Shown: positions 8,190 to 17,265, counted from the first letter of the stretch. The stretch: DNA of 64,000 nucleotides from Desulfobacter postgatei 2ac9 (GCF_000233695.2 NZ_CM001488.1:924792-988791), one strand, 5' to 3'. The notes: a model not told the origin generated them from the sequence alone. Translations and numbers: made by a program.

Positions 8190-9092
8190 ATGAAGATATG
8201 GCCCCTGCTGTTCAAGATGCCTAAACATCTTGGTTTTTGGATGCTGGCGGACACTGCATATGTTTTTTTTCTCTTCTTTTTTTTTAACGCATTGATTCCA
8301 TTGAGCTTTTCCAAATTTATGTTTGTCCATTTTCTGGCCATCGGCGTGGGCTCTATGGTGATGTTCACCGGCGTAGGCGGGGGTATTCTCTGGATACCGG
8401 TTCTGACCTTTTTGGAAATCAGGCCTTCGGAGGCTGTTGCCATTTCAATATTTACCCAGATAGCCGGCAAAGGCACCGGCTCATTGACCTATCTTTTTAA
8501 CGGCATGGTAGACGTAAAAGCAGCCACCGCATTTATTCCCATGGCACTTGCAGGTGTGACCCTGGGATTTTTATCCAGTTTTTACATCTCCAGGGGATAC
8601 GAACAGCTTCTGCTGTATATTTTTGTGCTTATTGCCGTCTATCTCTTGATTCGAACCATCCAATCCTTGAGATATCGGATCTCTTTTATTGACACGTCCC
8701 CTGGTATCAACCCGCCGATTACCTATGCCAAAAGTTATCCTGTGGTCATCCTGTCTTCATTTTTCACTGGACTGTTAAGCATCGGCAACACGGACTGGCT
8801 GATTCCCCATATGACGATTAAGCTCAAAATGCCGACCTCCCGGGCCGTGGCCACCAGTCTGCTCATCATGTTTGTCACCATCCTGTTTTACCTTTTTCTG
8901 GCCGGCATCAGTGTCTGGTTAGGGTATGCGTCCTGGCCGCATGGTACCTATCTGCTGTTTGCAACCTGCAGCGGGGTAATCGTGGGCGGGCAGATCGGCA
9001 CCCGCCTGAGTCGCATCCCATGGTTTGAAAGATATCAGAAACATACGTTTATTGTGTTTCTGGGTGTCTCCATTATTCATCTTTTGTGTTGA
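8190..9092 (+). CDS. TauE/SafE family sulfite/organosulfonate-type permease
   Basis: Polytopic inner-membrane protein of 300 residues with about eight hydrophobic segments in two repeated halves. The first half has the glycine-rich FTGVGGGILWIP segment and the second has the matching LLSIGNTDWLIPH region. The TauE/SafE family exports sulfite, sulfoacetate or related C2 compounds, but members also move other anions, so the substrate is not assigned. An export role for sulfur oxyanions would suit a sulfate reducer, which is inference. An AAGGA stands 14 bases before the ATG. The region 8020-8189 before it holds nothing recognisable. Confidence 0.8.
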   Translation: MKIWPLLFKMPKHLGFWMLADTAYVFFLFFFFNALIPLSFSKFMFVHFLAIGVGSMVMFTGVGGGILWIPVLTFLEIRPSEAVAISIFTQIAGKGTGSLTYLFNGMVDVKAATAFIPMALAGVTLGFLSSFYISRGYEQLLLYIFVLIAVYLLIRTIQSLRYRISFIDTSPGINPPITYAKSYPVVILSSFFTGLLSIGNTDWLIPHMTIKLKMPTSRAVATSLLIMFVTILFYLFLAGISVWLGYASWPHGTYLLFATCSGVIVGGQIGTRLSRIPWFERYQKHTFIVFLGVSIIHLLC

Positions 9093-9119
9093 AACCTAAG
9101 ACTCGATTAAGGAAAATTC

Positions 9120-9206
9120 ATGAAAAAAAAATCTAAAAAAGTGCCAAAAGAGATGCAGGATATTTTTTATGAAAAAGGCTTAATCCCTTACATCCCTGAA
9201 AAATAA
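9120..9206 (+). CDS. Possible 28-residue small protein
   Basis: A short reading frame with an AGGA ribosome-binding site 7 bases upstream starts with a very basic stretch (MKKKSKKVPKEM) and ends with the hydrophobic/proline tail LIPYIPEK. It ends 15 bases before the crotonase-fold gene and could be co-translated with it. I recognise no family. It could be a real small protein or a translated leader; chance cannot be excluded at this length. Confidence 0.4.
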   Translation: MKKKSKKVPKEMQDIFYEKGLIPYIPEK

Positions 9207-9221
9207 TAGAGGAGGTCCGTT

Positions 9222-10001
9222 ATGGCATACAACACCATTATTGCACAGACCCTTGACGGCCATGTGGGCTGTGTGACCCTGAACCGCGCTGAGGCGATGA
9301 ACACTTTTTCCAGTCAGATGGCTGAAGAGTTGTATGATGCACTTAAAGGGTTTGAGATTGCCCCCGATGTCAGGGTCATTCTTATCAAAGGTGCAGGCAG
9401 GGCATTTTGTGCCGGTATTGATGTAAATGAACTCAAAGGTAAAACAACGAATCAGTATCGTGAATGGATTGAGAAAATGGAAGCCCCCCTGGTGCTGATA
9501 TCCAAATTAAAGACCCCGGTGATTGCCCAGGTGCAGGGGGTGGCGGCAGCCAACGGCATGGGCCTTGTGGCGGCATCGGACCTGGCCATTGCCGCCGATA
9601 ACATAAAAATGGGACTGACCGCTATTAACGTGGGATTAAACTGCGTGGGGCCGGTGATTCCGGTGGCCAGGTGTGTTGGACAAAAAAAAGCATTGGAACT
9701 GCTGCTTTACGGTGAACTGGTCACGGCAGACCAGGGCTTGGAGTTAGGGCTTATCAACCGGGTGGTACCCAGGGAAGATCTGGATGAGGCAGCCCTTGCC
9801 TGGGCCCGCGATTTGGCAAAAAAGAGTCCGTTGGCTGTTAAAATCGCCAAGTCAGCATTTTATGCATCCCGGGATATGCCCTATGAAGCCCAGTTCGCGT
9901 ACATGAACGAAGCCTTTGCCAGATTGTGCGATACCAGTGATGCCAAGGAGGGTGTGGCGGCTTTTTTTGAAAAGCGTCCGCCGGTATGGCAGGAGAAATA
10001 A
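9222..10001 (+). CDS. Crotonase-fold protein lacking both catalytic glutamates (ECHDC3-like)
   Basis: Member of the enoyl-CoA hydratase/isomerase superfamily, 259 residues, with oxyanion-hole segments AFCAGIDV (61-68) and the VAAANGMGL region (108-115). Aligned by eye to rat crotonase, its two acid/base glutamates (E144 and E164) correspond to G114 and A134, so normal enoyl-CoA hydration is doubtful. The INVGLNC segment and the C-terminal EKRPPVW resemble the ECHDC3 group. It may be an isomerase, hydrolase or binding protein for CoA esters. A strong GAGGAGG ribosome-binding site precedes the start. It is not contiguous with the beta-oxidation operon at 2880-6877. Confidence 0.85.
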   Translation: MAYNTIIAQTLDGHVGCVTLNRAEAMNTFSSQMAEELYDALKGFEIAPDVRVILIKGAGRAFCAGIDVNELKGKTTNQYREWIEKMEAPLVLISKLKTPVIAQVQGVAAANGMGLVAASDLAIAADNIKMGLTAINVGLNCVGPVIPVARCVGQKKALELLLYGELVTADQGLELGLINRVVPREDLDEAALAWARDLAKKSPLAVKIAKSAFYASRDMPYEAQFAYMNEAFARLCDTSDAKEGVAAFFEKRPPVWQEK

Positions 10002-10011
10002 AAAAAGCAGG

Positions 10012-11286
10012 TTATCGGCGGCGATACAGGACAGGAAAGACAAGAACGCCCAATGCCATGACAACGCTTCCGCAGGGAAACGCATAGGAAAGGCTGAAAA
10101 AGTCCATGGCCAGGCCGGCCATGACCGAACCTGTGAACATGCCAAGGGAGTGGGCGGAAGTTAAAATGGCCATCACGGATCCCATGGCCTGCCTTTGTTC
10201 ACCCTTAATCACGGCAAGGGCTGTCAGGGCCGGCATGGCAATCCCCCCGCCCAACCCGAAGAGACAGACACCTGCAAACAGATCCAAAAATGAAGCCGCC
10301 CAGAACGGGTATACAATACCCGCGGCAGACAATATGCCGCCGATAATCACCATGATTTTCCTGTTCCACCGGTCCGAAGCATAGCCCATAGGCACCTGCA
10401 AGAGACCCGAGACAAATACTCCGGCGGTTACAAGCAATCCGATTTTTCCGCCGGCCAGGCCAAAGGTCTTGCCGGCATACAGGGGCATGAAACACCAGAT
10501 AATGCCGATGCAGGCCGTGTAGGCATACCTGAAAACCACCAGACCGGCCAGTTCCCGGTCCCGAATCACCACGGTCAGGGATGCCGGTGCGCGTTTATTG
10601 ATTCGAATCTGCTCTTTGGACAAAGGCGGCAGAAAGATAAGGCACAGGATTGCGCCCAGGGCGGAGAGTACGGACATACAGTAGAATGCCGTGTCCAAAG
10701 ACCAGATTTGTTCTATCACGCCCCCCATCACCGGTCCCAGGGAGAGACTTAAAAACATGGAAAGGTTGAACAGCCCCATGGCATATCCTTCGGTACCTAC
10801 GTTGGAAATCTCCCCCACATAGGCCTGGACCACGGGCATGATCATGGCAGAGCCTGCCCCCTGGATAAAGCGAATGGCGATAAGTCCTTCTACATTGGTG
10901 GTCCAGATAAAGGCGATAGCCACCAGCATGTACGTCAAAAGTCCTGCCAGGATAAAGGGTTTGCGCCCCTTTTTATCTGAAAGCGTGCCGAACCAGGGCA
11001 GAAAAACCGCCCGGGAAAGGGAAAAAGCCCCGAAAATCATGGCCACATAAATGCCTGTCGCACCAAGATCATGGGCGTAGATGGGCAGCAGGGGGACCAC
11101 AATGCCCACCCCGGTAACCGTAATAAAAATAATGAAAAAAAGGGTGATGAAGACCTTTTTGTGGTTCGAAGGGATGGCCCGGCATCCACGGTGTATGATC
11201 CGGGCAACAGCCTGGGACACGGGTTCGCGTATGCCGAAAAACAGATCCATAGTACAAATTTGGCGCCTGGGCCCTAGGCCAGGCAT
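10012..11286 (-). CDS. MFS multidrug/metabolite efflux transporter (DHA1-like)
   Basis: About twelve transmembrane helices. The MFS motif A variant GTLSDKKGRKP lies between helices 2 and 3 and the second-half equivalent GYASDRWNRK between helices 8 and 9, resembling TetA/MdtG-type proton-coupled exporters. The first 45 residues are hydrophilic. The ATG at 11286 overlaps the helicase stop by 13 bases, implying translational coupling; an alternative ATG at 11250 has no better ribosome-binding site. Last gene of the minus-strand group starting with uppP. Substrate unknown. Confidence 0.85.
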   Translation of the reverse strand: MPGLGPRRQICTMDLFFGIREPVSQAVARIIHRGCRAIPSNHKKVFITLFFIIFITVTGVGIVVPLLPIYAHDLGATGIYVAMIFGAFSLSRAVFLPWFGTLSDKKGRKPFILAGLLTYMLVAIAFIWTTNVEGLIAIRFIQGAGSAMIMPVVQAYVGEISNVGTEGYAMGLFNLSMFLSLSLGPVMGGVIEQIWSLDTAFYCMSVLSALGAILCLIFLPPLSKEQIRINKRAPASLTVVIRDRELAGLVVFRYAYTACIGIIWCFMPLYAGKTFGLAGGKIGLLVTAGVFVSGLLQVPMGYASDRWNRKIMVIIGGILSAAGIVYPFWAASFLDLFAGVCLFGLGGGIAMPALTALAVIKGEQRQAMGSVMAILTSAHSLGMFTGSVMAGLAMDFFSLSYAFPCGSVVMALGVLVFPVLYRRR

Positions 11287-13133
11287 TCCTGAACCTGATC
11301 AATGAACCGACTGGGGGTGGCAAAATCGCCTTTGCGGTAATTGGCGTGGCTTAGGTACAAAAAACGTTGGGCCCGGGTCATGGCCACATACATGAGCCTG
11401 CGTTCCTCAAACAGGGCTGTGTCGCCTTCGTCAATGGAGCGCCAGTGCGGAAACAGCCCCTCTTCGCACCCGGCGATGAACACCACGTCAAACTCCAGTC
11501 CCTTGGCCGAGTGAATGGTGAGCAGGCCTACCCCGTTTTCGTTCTGGTCGTCTTCGTCCTTGTCCTCCCGGATCAAAGCCGCCTCTTCCAGGTATTCCAG
11601 CATGGTATCCTTGGCCCGGGCCGTGTGGATCAGCTGTTCGATATTCTCTTTTTTGGAAATGAATTCCCCATCTGTTTTTGTCTTCGTTTTTAAATAGTCA
11701 TAATACCCGGTGCGGTCAATGACGGTTTCCATGGCCATGGCCGGGGCCATGTCATGGATGGTGTCCAGGATATCCAGGGCCTCGGACATGTTTTCATGGA
11801 TCTTTTTGGCCACAAGCCGGTCCTTGACCATGATCCGTGCCGCCCCCTGAAGGCTTGCGCCCTGGGGGCGCAGGTCGGCAAGCTTCTTAATCATGGCAGG
11901 ACCGATCCCCCGCTTGGGCGTATTGATAATCCGCTCAAAGGAGAGGTCATCATTGGGGAAAAACGAGGCACTTAAATAGGAGTTGATGTCCAGGACTTCC
12001 ATGCGTTCAAAAAAGCCCTGGGAGCCCATGAGGCGGTAGGGAATGCGGAAAGCCCGGAAGATCTTTTCAAAGGGCAGGGAGCAGAATTTGGTCCGGTAGA
12101 CCACGGCCATCCTGTCAAAGGGGATTCCCTGACCCTGTTTGTTCAGACCCAGGATACGCCTGGCAGTCCACTCGGCTTCATGGGCATCGGACAAGAAATC
12201 ATAGATCTCCACCACCCCGCCTTTTTTCTGTGAAAAACAGCGTTTCTCCATTTTGTCCGGGTTGTGGTCAATGAGATCATTGGCTGCCTGGACAATCTCG
12301 TCGGCGGATCTGTAGTTTTCCTCCAGTCTGAAAATTTTTGCATCTTTATATTTTTGTGCAAACCGTAAAAAGTGATTCACGTTGGAGCCCCGGAATCCAT
12401 ATACGGCCTGCCAGTCATCGCCTACGCAGAACAGGTTGCGGTGCTCCCCTAACAGAAGCGAGGTCAGCTCCTCCTGCAGGTTGTTGGTATCCTGGTACTC
12501 ATCCACCAGGATGTAGGAAAAAAGATCCTGGTAAAAATTGCGGACATCCGCATTGTCCCGGAGCAGGTCCCGGGTCTTAAGCAGGATGTTGTCAAAATCA
12601 ACACAATTCATTTCCGCCAGGCGTTCTTCAAACTGGGCAAACATATCGGCCATGCGAATGTTGAAGAACCCTGGTTTGCGGTCAAAATATTTGGCAGGAT
12701 CGCCGTCGTTCTTGGCCCGGGAAATGGATGAAAGAATCCGGTTTGCGTATTTTTTGTCAATATTATTTTTTACGCACAGCTCCTTGATCAGCTTGTCCTG
12801 CTGGTACACGGTGAACACCTGCAACGGCGGGGTGTACCCCATGATCTGACAATGGCGTTTCAAGATCATCAGACAGGCGGAATGATAGGTCCTCACCCAT
12901 TCAAAGCGCATTTGGTGAAGACCGGTCATCTCCATAAGGCGGGTTTTCATCTCCTGGGCCGCCTTATTGGTGAAGGTGATGGCCAGAATGCGCTCCGGGG
13001 CATGGCCGGTGGCAATAAGGTGAGAAAATTTAGCGGTGAGCGTCCTGGTTTTACCGGAACCGGCTCCCGCAACCACTAGGGCCGGTGAGCCGGTATGATC
13101 AACAGCGTCCTGCTGGGGCTGGGATAGTTGCAT
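11274..13133 (-). CDS. Rep/UvrD-family superfamily 1A DNA helicase
   Basis: ATP-dependent 3'-5' DNA helicase. Visible motifs: Q-motif LSQPQQDAV at the N-terminus, Walker A GAGSGKT, Walker B DEYQDTN, motif III GDDWQAVYGFRG, motif IV/V region TIHSAKGLEFD and motif VI VAMTRAQ. At 619 residues it is shorter than UvrD or PcrA (about 720) and nearer Rep, lacking the extended C-terminal tail. It likely acts in replication restart or repair. It starts 10 bases after the phosphomannomutase stop, in the same operon. Confidence 0.92.
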   Translation of the reverse strand: MQLSQPQQDAVDHTGSPALVVAGAGSGKTRTLTAKFSHLIATGHAPERILAITFTNKAAQEMKTRLMEMTGLHQMRFEWVRTYHSACLMILKRHCQIMGYTPPLQVFTVYQQDKLIKELCVKNNIDKKYANRILSSISRAKNDGDPAKYFDRKPGFFNIRMADMFAQFEERLAEMNCVDFDNILLKTRDLLRDNADVRNFYQDLFSYILVDEYQDTNNLQEELTSLLLGEHRNLFCVGDDWQAVYGFRGSNVNHFLRFAQKYKDAKIFRLEENYRSADEIVQAANDLIDHNPDKMEKRCFSQKKGGVVEIYDFLSDAHEAEWTARRILGLNKQGQGIPFDRMAVVYRTKFCSLPFEKIFRAFRIPYRLMGSQGFFERMEVLDINSYLSASFFPNDDLSFERIINTPKRGIGPAMIKKLADLRPQGASLQGAARIMVKDRLVAKKIHENMSEALDILDTIHDMAPAMAMETVIDRTGYYDYLKTKTKTDGEFISKKENIEQLIHTARAKDTMLEYLEEAALIREDKDEDDQNENGVGLLTIHSAKGLEFDVVFIAGCEEGLFPHWRSIDEGDTALFEERRLMYVAMTRAQRFLYLSHANYRKGDFATPSRFIDQVQECLA

Positions 13134-13142
13134 AAAGCTTAA

Positions 13143-14495
13143 TTACATGTCCTCAATGATTTTTTTCAAATCCGTTTCAATTTCTGTTTTAATCTCTTGC
13201 AGACGGGGCTGGGTCAGGGCCTCAAAGCGAAGCACCAGGGCCGGCTGGGTATTGGAGGCCCGCACAAGGCCCCATCCGTCTTCATAGACGGCCCGCATCC
13301 CGTCAATGTCAATGACCTTTTGCCGGGCTTTATACAATGCCACTATTTTTTCCACAACCTTGAACTTGACCGCGTCCGGACAGTCAACCCGGATCTCCGG
13401 CGTGGTAAAGGTTTTGGGCAGATCCTTAATTAACTCGTCCACACCAAGGCCGGTGCTGTCCATGATTTCCAGAAGGCGGCAGGAGGCATACAGGGCATCG
13501 TCATATCCGTAGTAGCGGTCCTTGAAAAACATGTGTCCACTCATTTCTCCGGCCAGGGCCGCATTCTCTTCCTTCATTTTCTGTTTGATCAGGGAGTGGC
13601 CTGTACGCCACATGATCGCGTTGCCGCCCATCTTTGCAATCTGATCATACATAACCATGGAGCACTTGACTTCGGAGATAAAGGTGGCACCGGGATGGCG
13701 GGACAAAATCTCTTTGGCATAAATCACCATGAGCTGATCCCCGTAAATGATGTTGCCGAATCTGTCCACTACACCAATGCGGTCGGCATCCCCGTCATAG
13801 CCGATGCCAAGGTCCAGATTATATTTTTTCACCAGGTCGATCAGGTCTGTCATATTTTTTTTCTGGGTGGGATCGGCCTCGTGGTTGGGAAAGGTGCCGT
13901 CCGGATCGCAGTAAATCTCATGGACCTGGCAGCCCAGTCCCCGCAGTACCGGTAACGCAGTGATGCCGCCGGTGCCGTTGCCGGCATCAATGCCGACCCG
14001 GATGGTCTTTTTCAGCGTGATGTTCTCCTGGATCATGGCTATGTATGGAGAAATTACATCTGCTTTTGTCAGCGTGCCCTGGCCCCGGGTATATGCCTTG
14101 TTTTCAATGATCTTGCGTATATCCTGCAGCCCGTGGCTGTGGATGGAATCCAGCCCGCTCATCAGTTTGAACCCGTTGTATTCCGGTGGATTGTGGCTGG
14201 CCGTAATCATGGCACCGCCTTCAAGATCAAGTTGATGAATAGAATAGTAGAGAACCGGGGTGGGGCAGACACCGATCTCCACCACATCGCATCCTGCGGA
14301 CAATACCCCGTTAATAAATGCCTTTGAATAGGCTTCAGAAGTGATGCGGCAGTCCCGACCAACAGATACTTTTTTTCGGCCCTGTCCCATGAGCATTGAT
14401 CCATACGCCTTTCCTACAGCATGTGCGTCCTGTTCGGAAATCTCTTCTCCTGCAATGCCGCGGATGTCATATTCCCTGAATATTCCAGGATGCAT
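13143..14495 (-). CDS. Phosphomannomutase/phosphoglucomutase
   Basis: Alpha-D-phosphohexomutase, 450 residues, interconverting hexose 1- and 6-phosphates for surface polysaccharide and glycogen metabolism. Four family landmarks are present in order: phosphoserine loop TASHNPP, metal loop DGDADR, sugar-binding GEMSGH and phosphate-binding RASNTQP. The start at 14495 is supported by GGGAGG at the right spacing and by the family N-terminus MHPGIFREYDIRG; an in-frame ATG at 14552 would add 19 atypical residues and overlap uppP. It begins 11 bases after the uppP stop. Confidence 0.93.
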   Translation of the reverse strand: MHPGIFREYDIRGIAGEEISEQDAHAVGKAYGSMLMGQGRKKVSVGRDCRITSEAYSKAFINGVLSAGCDVVEIGVCPTPVLYYSIHQLDLEGGAMITASHNPPEYNGFKLMSGLDSIHSHGLQDIRKIIENKAYTRGQGTLTKADVISPYIAMIQENITLKKTIRVGIDAGNGTGGITALPVLRGLGCQVHEIYCDPDGTFPNHEADPTQKKNMTDLIDLVKKYNLDLGIGYDGDADRIGVVDRFGNIIYGDQLMVIYAKEILSRHPGATFISEVKCSMVMYDQIAKMGGNAIMWRTGHSLIKQKMKEENAALAGEMSGHMFFKDRYYGYDDALYASCRLLEIMDSTGLGVDELIKDLPKTFTTPEIRVDCPDAVKFKVVEKIVALYKARQKVIDIDGMRAVYEDGWGLVRASNTQPALVLRFEALTQPRLQEIKTEIETDLKKIIEDM

Positions 14496-14506
14496 AGTAA
14501 CCTCCC

Positions 14507-15310
14507 TTATATAAAATTTGAAACAAGCGCCAGAATCCCGGCCAGCCAGCAATAGGGCGCAAAAAGATGAAACTTTCCGGTATTCACCAGCTTTAATAAG
14601 AGTTTTAATGCTGCCAGCCCAACAATGAATGAAGCGATTGTACCATAAATGGTGGCGGGGTCAATGTGGCCCCCGGATTCTACCAGGTCTTTTACGCTGA
14701 TCACCTGGGCGCCGAGAATGGCGGGGATGGATAAAAGAAAGGAGAACCGGGCTGCTGTTTTTCTTTCCAGTCCAGTAAAAAGTCCGGTGGCAATGGTGGA
14801 TCCGGACCGGGAAATGCCGGGAATAACGGCAAGCCCCTGGACTATGCCGATGATAAAGGCCCTTGAAATGGTCAATTGTTCACCCTTTTCGATTCTGTAG
14901 TAACGTCTGGATACCCACAAAAGGCCCCCGGTTACGATAAGCATGGTCCCCACCAGTAAAGAAGAGGTAAACAGAACGTCTTCAAATTTCTTCAGGGAGA
15001 ATCCGATAATTGCCGTGGGTACTGAACCAACGACAATGGCGGCGGCCAGGGCCAGATTTGTTTCATGCCCGGAAGTGTTCCGGGTTCCGGCGTAGTATAG
15101 CAGGCTTTTTAAAATTCCTTTGATATCTTTAAAATATACAATAAAAATTGCAAGCAGTGTTCCCATATGTACGGATATATCAAAAATAAGGCTGTTCTCA
15201 GTAATGTTGAAATAGATTTGTCCAAGAACCAGATGGCCTGAACTGCTTACCGGCAGGAACTCTGTAAGCCCCTGAAGGATACCTAAAATTATACCTTGAT
15301 AAATCTCCAT
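14507..15310 (-). CDS. uppP: Undecaprenyl-diphosphatase
   Basis: Integral membrane phosphatase that recycles undecaprenyl diphosphate to the monophosphate lipid carrier for peptidoglycan and polysaccharide synthesis; it can raise bacitracin tolerance. The two signature segments are clear: GLTEFLPVSSSGHL near the N-terminus and PGISRSGSTIATG in the second half. Eight or so membrane helices and 267 residues are normal. First gene of the minus-strand group, with AGGA before the ATG. Confidence 0.95.
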   Translation of the reverse strand: MEIYQGIILGILQGLTEFLPVSSSGHLVLGQIYFNITENSLIFDISVHMGTLLAIFIVYFKDIKGILKSLLYYAGTRNTSGHETNLALAAAIVVGSVPTAIIGFSLKKFEDVLFTSSLLVGTMLIVTGGLLWVSRRYYRIEKGEQLTISRAFIIGIVQGLAVIPGISRSGSTIATGLFTGLERKTAARFSFLLSIPAILGAQVISVKDLVESGGHIDPATIYGTIASFIVGLAALKLLLKLVNTGKFHLFAPYCWLAGILALVSNFI

Positions 15311-15543
15311 ATTCTTATCCTGACTTGAGTGTTGTCGTAAATTAGAAAGTTATGAACCAAGCCTGGACGTATATAATTGTTTGCTTGAAATTGCAAGGTT
15401 ATAGGGGCTTCACATTTACCTCATATTGAAAAAGAACAGTTGATTTCATTTGTTTTCTTTTGTAGAATATTCCAAATTCTTTGTACGGGTAATCACCAGT
15501 TCTAACAAGAATTTAACACTAATTCTGAAAAAAAGGAGATCAG

Positions 15544-16698
15544 ATGAACAAGAAACGTTTCGTGCAAACCTTTTTAACCATTACCGCCGTCCTTTTTCTG
15601 TTTGGTTGTGCGGCTAAGGAACCTGTAGGGCTTCCTTCATTTTCCGCCAAACAATTTGATGCGTCCATGTATCGGTCCAAAGTGGATAATTTTGTTATTA
15701 TTTTGGATGCCTCCAGCTCCATGGAAGACGACTGCATGGGTAATCCCAAATTCATGGTTGCCAAAGCCATTGTAGAACGTATGAACATGACCCTTCCTGA
15801 ACTCGGACAGATTGCGGGTTTGAGAAGTTTTGGGCATGCAGATTCCATCTCTAAAAACGAGACTGAACTGCTGTACGGCATGGAAGAGTACAACTCTGCA
15901 GCCCTGGCTGAAAAACTCGGTGCGATCTCAAAAGCCGGCGGCTACAGCCCCTTTGGTTCTGCCATGTTGGCCATGGGCACTGACCTCGAAAGCCTTTCCG
16001 GAAAAACAGCCGTTATTATTGTTTCCGACGGTCTGGACATGAAAGCTGACGCAGCACAGGCCACTTCCGTTAAAGAACAGTATGGCGATGCTATCTGCTA
16101 TTACCCCATTCAGGTTGGCAATGATGAAGAAGGTACTGCATTCCTTTCTCAGATTGCAAGTATTGGCGGTTGCGCGAGTCTGATGAACGCCGGTGATCTG
16201 ATGGATCCCGAAGCAATGGCTGCTTTTGTTGAAAAGGTTTTCCTGGAAAGAGGCATTGCTGCTCCTGCTGCTCCTAAACCCATGGACAGCGACGGTGACG
16301 GCGTACTTGATCCCGATGATCAGTGCCCCGGAACGCCCGCAGGTGCAAAAGTCAATGCAGTTGGCTGCTGGATTCTTGATAATGTATTGTTTGATTTTGA
16401 CAAAGACGTGATCAAACCTGCAGCGTTTGCACAGCTTGATGCCGTTTATGAAATTTTGGAAAAAAATCCTGCAATGAGTATTGAACTCCAGGGCCACACC
16501 GATAATATCGGTACCAAGAAATACAACATGGGCCTCTCCCTGAGACGTGCGAACTCCGTTGCCAAATACCTGCAAGACAAAGGTATTTCTCGCGACCGCC
16601 TGGCCACCACAGGTTTTGGTTTTGATAAACCTGTTGCCCTGAACAGTACAGACTTTGGCCGTTCTCTGAACAGAAGGGTTGAAATTCATCCCTACTAA
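15544..16698 (+). CDS. OmpA-family outer-membrane lipoprotein with a von Willebrand A domain
   Basis: A lipoprotein signal peptide ends at LFLFGC, predicting lipidated C22. A VWA domain follows (about 48-215) with the metal-binding start LDASSSMED. After an Ala/Pro linker comes a thrombospondin type-3-like calcium motif (DSDGDGVLDPDDQCP) and then the peptidoglycan-binding OmpA domain (about 275-384) with ELQGHTDN and LNRRVEI. It would sit in the outer membrane and bind the cell wall, presenting the VWA domain to a partner. AAAAAGGAG precedes the ATG. It appears monocistronic, with a strong terminator at 16735-16780. Confidence 0.88.
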   Translation: MNKKRFVQTFLTITAVLFLFGCAAKEPVGLPSFSAKQFDASMYRSKVDNFVIILDASSSMEDDCMGNPKFMVAKAIVERMNMTLPELGQIAGLRSFGHADSISKNETELLYGMEEYNSAALAEKLGAISKAGGYSPFGSAMLAMGTDLESLSGKTAVIIVSDGLDMKADAAQATSVKEQYGDAICYYPIQVGNDEEGTAFLSQIASIGGCASLMNAGDLMDPEAMAAFVEKVFLERGIAAPAAPKPMDSDGDGVLDPDDQCPGTPAGAKVNAVGCWILDNVLFDFDKDVIKPAAFAQLDAVYEILEKNPAMSIELQGHTDNIGTKKYNMGLSLRRANSVAKYLQDKGISRDRLATTGFGFDKPVALNSTDFGRSLNRRVEIHPY

Positions 16699-16734
16699 AC
16701 GCTAAGATTCAGCGGTTAAATCCCATACTTAAGT

Positions 16735-16780
16735 AAGCAAAAATCCCTGCCGGACATTGGTTCGGCAGGGATTTTTGCTT
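16735..16780. terminator. Intrinsic terminator after the OmpA/VWA lipoprotein gene
   Basis: Perfect 18-base inverted repeat (16735-16752 and 16763-16780) with a 10-base loop. It has a GC-rich core (CCCTGCCG/CGGCAGGG) and ends with TTTTTGCTT. The A-rich left arm would make it work in both directions, so it may also stop the convergent DksA-like gene. Confidence 0.85.
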
Positions 16781-16836
16781 GATTTTGCTCGTGCTCAATT
16801 CATAGTTTGGCGCAAGAGCAGGGGTACGATTAAGTA

Positions 16837-17265
16837 TCAATTTGTGAGAAACATATTTCCCCGTCCGGCTTCAAACTCTTCCAGCGCCTTGATGGACATG
16901 CTGGCAAAGGGTATCGCTTCCAGCCGCGGCAACCCGATCTCATCGCCGGTCAGTTCACAGTATCCGAAACTTCCGTCATCAATACGCTCTAATGCGTGAT
17001 CCACCTGCACAATCATATCCGAATGGCGTTTAAAATTTTTGAACTCAAGTTCCAGGTCAATATATGAGTTACTCCGGTCAAGGATATCGGCCTGGGTGGC
17101 TTCAAAGGTTTTAATTTTTTTTATGGATTTGGTAATTCTGTTGTGCAGCTCATTCTTTCGCTGCATCAGTTTGCCCTTAAAATAAGAGAGTTGTTCCTTG
17201 TTCATATAGGGTTCATTGTCCAAAGGAATATAGCTGTCCGAAAATACTTGCGAAACCTGTGCCAT
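16837..17265 (-). CDS. DksA-like RNA polymerase-binding protein with a degenerate zinc site
   Basis: 142 residues with a predicted coiled-coil hairpin (about 25-95) and C-terminal globular region, like DksA. The tip has DILDRS (60-65), keeping both aspartates of the DksA tip DxxDxA but with Ser for Ala. The zinc motif C-x2-C-x17-C-x2-C of E. coli DksA reads C103-x2-T106-x17-S124-x2-A127, so three of four ligands are missing and zinc binding is not expected. Pseudomonas aeruginosa DksA2 is a known zinc-independent paralogue with a comparable C-x2-T start. The start has GGAGGT 11 bases upstream. Likely role: stringent-response control of transcription initiation, possibly under zinc limitation. 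Confidence 0.85.
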   Translation of the reverse strand: MAQVSQVFSDSYIPLDNEPYMNKEQLSYFKGKLMQRKNELHNRITKSIKKIKTFEATQADILDRSNSYIDLELEFKNFKRHSDMIVQVDHALERIDDGSFGYCELTGDEIGLPRLEAIPFASMSIKALEEFEAGRGNMFLTN

